A stretch of DNA of 64,000 nucleotides. Origin: Artemia franciscana (Eukaryota; Arthropoda; Branchiopoda; Anostraca; Artemiidae). Below, in pieces: positions 60,532 through 64,000 of the stretch. Both the position numbers and the translations under genes were made by a program. Each line of letters starts with the position of its first letter. The stretch's first letter is position 1. The notes under the pieces were generated by a model that was not told the DNA's origin, did no database searches, and saw only the letters and a program-made list of their open reading frames with translations. The stretch lies in contig NC_088864.1 in assembly GCF_032884065.1 (NCBI RefSeq), positions 22,496,994 through 22,560,993 of the forward strand, given 5' to 3'.

Positions 60532-61299
60532 GATTTAGTCTTTTTCTTGCTTTGAACTTTCGTTTACTAGCAAAAAAACAAATAGTACATTTGTCTACAA
60601 ATCGAAAAGAATACGTACATATAGATACTTTTTTTTTAATGATGATACGGTTGCCAGCTCTGATCTCTGGCCCTAGCATGACACATAAATGACTATCCTA
60701 AATAGATTTTTCTGGGTGTGTCTGGGTCGATTTCATTACTATAAGATTATTTTGCAAAGTTTTAATGTTTTTACCATGATTATCTGCTTATTTGCGTGTA
60801 CGGAAATGCTTACACACAAACACATGTGCATGAATTGTATTTTAAGATGTTTGATAGATATAATTGGTAGTTTTGGTAAGATTAATCAGTACTTCAAATT
60901 TGTTGCCACTTCAAATTTGTTTGCATTGATCTTACTAGCCTGTACAATCCTGCTTGACCTTATTTTCATCTAATATGATTCTTTTTCTTCCATTTATTTT
61001 CTTTTGATGTCACTTCTATCCAAGTTTTCTTCGTTTTAGTCTGTTACGGCTTGCGTTGCTTAGAGATTAAGATGTTTCCTAAGCTTGATAAAATAATTAT
61101 GTTTAAAATATTGCGGGTTTGTCTAACGTCTAGCACAATGATAGACAACAACTACAGGCCCTTATTTGTCTAAAAAAAAAGTTGAATAGTGGAAATAGTT
61201 TGACGATGAAACGGATTTGAAATATCACAGAGTCAAACTAAAACCTAAAACATTGAAATAATATCCAACTGTTTGCTGATGTCTGCTTGCTTGCCCGCT
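60532..61299. other. intergenic, nothing assigned
   Basis: A 94-codon frame at 60689-60973 is rich in hydrophobic residues but shows no family motif or neighbouring splice pattern I can support. Confidence 0.4.
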
Positions 61300-61490
61300 T
61301 GAATGTAGCTTTCTGCTTAAAAAAGAGAATCATGGATCGAAGTTCTCTTGGACGAAACCATGCCTTGATGGAAAAACTTTAGGTAGTTCTCTCTGACATA
61401 GACAGTGAAAATCTACTTCAACTACCACATTGTAGGGTCTAGTTCAATAAAAGCAAGAACCATCCTTTTTTGGCCCCAGGCTAGAACTAC
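61300..61490 (-). repeat. dispersed repeat R3, copy 2
   Basis: The reverse complement matches 1085-1290 (GCCTGGGGCCAAAAA, TGTCAGAGAGAACTA). It ends at the left border of the hAT-like element. Confidence 0.5.
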
Positions 61491-61491
61491 A

Positions 61492-63975
61492 CAGGGGCGG
61501 ATCCAGGATTTTCTTTAGGGGGGGGGGCGTATAATAGGTTGGTTCGATAAGCTTTGCGAACAAAGAAATACCCACAATTAAAAGAAAACCTCGACAATTA
61601 TGTGTTGTAGGTAGGTAGTGGAAATGGGGTTTAAGTTCTAATAAATCTGTTAAAATTAAAATGGTATAAAAATATTAATACAAAAAATAGTAAGTTATAA
61701 AAACCATAAAAAAATTAAAAAGCTATCCACCATTTATAAAAAAAATATATAATATTTAATAGTTTCTGCATAGTTTTTTGCCTTTGCACTTCTGACCACT
61801 ATAGCGAGTGAGTCAAGCTTTTATTGTAAAAAAAAAAAAAAAAAAAAAAATGGTCTTGAACCATCTTTTGGGGTCATGCACTCTTTGTGACAATTTGTAT
61901 CGGTCGAACCATATAGTAGGTTGCCTATCTTTATGGCATCGCTTAGTAACTATGATAGTAAAGAAGTGTGGCAACTGAGGATAAACACAGAACTTGTATA
62001 TTCGCAAAAGATATATTAAACATTAAACACTAGTTCTTTTATGGGTGTAACAAGAAAAACAGAACGAAGAAATAGAAATGCATAGAAGACATATAAAATG
62101 AGAGTTTTGAGTATAGGCAATAAAGCAATAACTAATCCCTGTTTCTTTTTAAAAAATAGTATTTTAATAAACAGTGTCAACTTTGAAAAAATCTCAAAAG
62201 TTTACTAATCAAAATTTTACTTTCATAACAACGTAGTGTATCTTTCCCCTTTTTAAAGTTCAATATATTTTGCTTAAATTAAAGAATTCATAATTTTATA
62301 AGAAAAAGTCTAATTCTCTATTTCCATTATCGCCACATCTATTTATTGCACAGTCGATGTCTACCTCAATATTTCAGTGATCGTTCGTAATGGCCAGTCC
62401 TGTCAGTTTAGAGCTCCTCGTTAGTATTTCCTCCTCTATTCATCCTGAAATATTCGGATAAACACCAAAATCGTCAGAAAAATAGGAACTCTAATAAAGA
62501 TGCATGTAGGTATGTGCTTCATACTAAGCATATGAGTTGAAATACTCCTTAAAAAACAAGTTATTATTTGTTCGTTGTCTTTGTATTTGATAGGTACAGA
62601 TTGGTGATTTAAATTTTCAGAGTTTCAGGCTGTGGAGATTTCTAATTAATGTTTTTTTTTAGTCTTAATATTTTCAGATATTCAATTCCAACATTTAAAT
62701 CTTGGTATGTCTGTTGAGCACAAAACAGGTTTGAAATTTTACTCAGATTTAGCATTAAGCAAGAGAATTTTCCTGTAAAAGTTTAACAACTACTCGTGGA
62801 AATATGATTGGATGGCATGTATCAAAATAAGTATAAAAAACCTCATTGGTATATATAGCAGTTTTGACAATTTTATGGACAAATATATGCAACCCCTATA
62901 CAAGAACATAACTATATTTTGTGACTGGTTGGTATTGAGAAGGTGAGAAATTCTGAAGTAATATTGCAGTTGCATTCTGTTTCTGTGGTTAACTCAAGTT
63001 ACGTGAATTTCCCCTTTTTATCATTTATTTTTTATTTTTAAATGTTTGAAAAAAATCAATGCCATTCCACTAATTCAAACTGAAAAATCAGAGACCCATC
63101 TATACCAGCTAGCTAAAAAATAAATAAACACATAATTATTTGCCCTCTTTTATAAAAAATTTTTCGAAAATCTATTCTTCTTAAATGATTACTCCAACCT
63201 TTGAAGGAGTATTTTGCCTCATATACTTAGTTTTAAGAATATATTTATGCAATCCTGTATTAAAGTTTAAAGAGTATGGCCTTTATTTTAATGTATTATG
63301 ATGAACAGAGGTGATTTGTCATATAATATAAAGCTTTAATTGGATGAAAATAGGCAGTAAAGTGGCCACCATTTGCTCACTAAAATCCAAAACTTAAATT
63401 AATAATTTTTATACTTCCCCTAAAAAATCACAATGTTGTAAAAACCACCCTGCTTTGCTGAAAAGGCAAAACCAAAACAGACAGCCAAAAAAAGTAATGA
63501 TATCAATTTCTTTTCCTCAGTGCCATAGTAAGATTCGAAGACAAAATTTTTGACAGTAAAAAGAATTAAATATTTTGCTTTTCAGCCCGGTTGTGACAGC
63601 ACAATCCTGAAATATCATATTGACAGCCTAAAGAAGTTAGGATTTTAAATTTCCCCACCTTGTTATTACGAAATGAAGATTTTCGCCTCCCTGTTGGCTT
63701 TAGTGGTAAAACGGACAGATTCCCTTGATAAACCTAAATTCAATTTAATACTTTTAGGCAATATGTGTCATCAGTAAAATCTAACAGAGACCGTACAAAG
63801 TAACTAAAACCTTGTTTCAAACTTGTTTGCAAAAAAGAAACAGTCTTAGTAGTTAAGAACTGAACTATTAAAAACCAATTAAAAAAAAAAAAAAACTTTC
63901 TTTCCAAACCAGAGCGAGCGGACCAAACCACAAATCCACCACTACGTCAAGCCCCCCCCCCTGGATCCTCCACTG
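61492..63975. mobile_element. hAT-like DNA element, 2.5 kb, no surviving transposase
   Basis: The left end CAGGGGCGGATCCAGGATTT and the complement of the right end, CAGTGGAGGATCCAGGGGGG, are hAT-type terminal inverted repeats. Flanking octamers GAACTACA (61484-61491) and GAGCTATA (63976-63983) differ by two transitions and fit an old 8-bp target duplication. The inside has no open frame over 64 codons and no hAT transposase motif, so the copy is non-autonomous or badly decayed. Confidence 0.72.
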
Positions 63976-64000
63976 GAGCTATATGGAGCTTTCCAAAATG

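Noticed and set aside
60689-60973. 94-codon plus-strand hydrophobic frame
   Set aside because: Cys/Phe/Leu-rich reading of AT-rich DNA without a recognisable family. It could be a small membrane protein but I cannot support it.

Overview
This is eukaryotic, AT-rich, intron-rich and very repeat-dense DNA. Split genes with GT-AG introns, LINE, Penelope-like, SINE, Helitron and hAT-type elements, and the protein families present, point to an invertebrate, most likely an arthropod. A branchiopod crustacean such as a brine shrimp is my guess from the repeat style, at low confidence. There is no bacterial gene, operon or CRISPR array.

Two host genes lie head to tail on the + strand. (1) An ENPP4/ENPP5-like type I membrane ecto-nucleotide pyrophosphatase/phosphodiesterase has exons at 3081-3434, 11978-12248, 15142-15324, 16427-16633, 21111-21368, 22304-22418 and 29292-29370. 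It encodes 488 aa with all six metal ligands and the catalytic Thr. A second, phase-compatible last exon at 30612-30786 would give a 520-aa form with a different cytosolic tail. (2) An AKAP7-like 2H phosphoesterase has exons at 31539-31583, 41294-41430, 54934-55018, 56716-56892 and 60177-60431. It encodes 232 aa with both HxT motifs. I built this model by matching reading phases across five short exons; every junction keeps the frame.

Nearly everything else is transposon-derived and sits in introns. 1-3.0 kb: ends of an unclassified hairpin-bearing family (R1), a dispersed repeat (R3) and a Penelope-like RT remnant. ENPP intron 1: two Helitrons joined head to tail (5832-8195) with helicase remnants and minisatellites, two tRNA-derived SINEs, and a Helentron/HINE-like element (R2). 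ENPP introns 2-6: another SINE, two larger R2 elements and a decayed LINE. AKAP7-like intron 1: a nest of fold-back elements (one split by a LINE and by another fold-back element), a hAT transposase remnant and a second LINE. AKAP7-like intron 2: a diverged tandem array, two nearly full R1 elements (about 1.7 kb each), another fold-back element, and a LINE whose ORF1 region starts with a PWWP-like domain. Intron 4 holds a fourth R2 element. Downstream of the second gene lies a 2.5-kb sequence with hAT-type ends and no surviving transposase.

The least familiar items are the R1 hairpins, whose two arms covary between copies, the PWWP-LINE combination, and the tandem Helitron junction. All identifications are by eye from sequence and translated motifs; no database search was possible.
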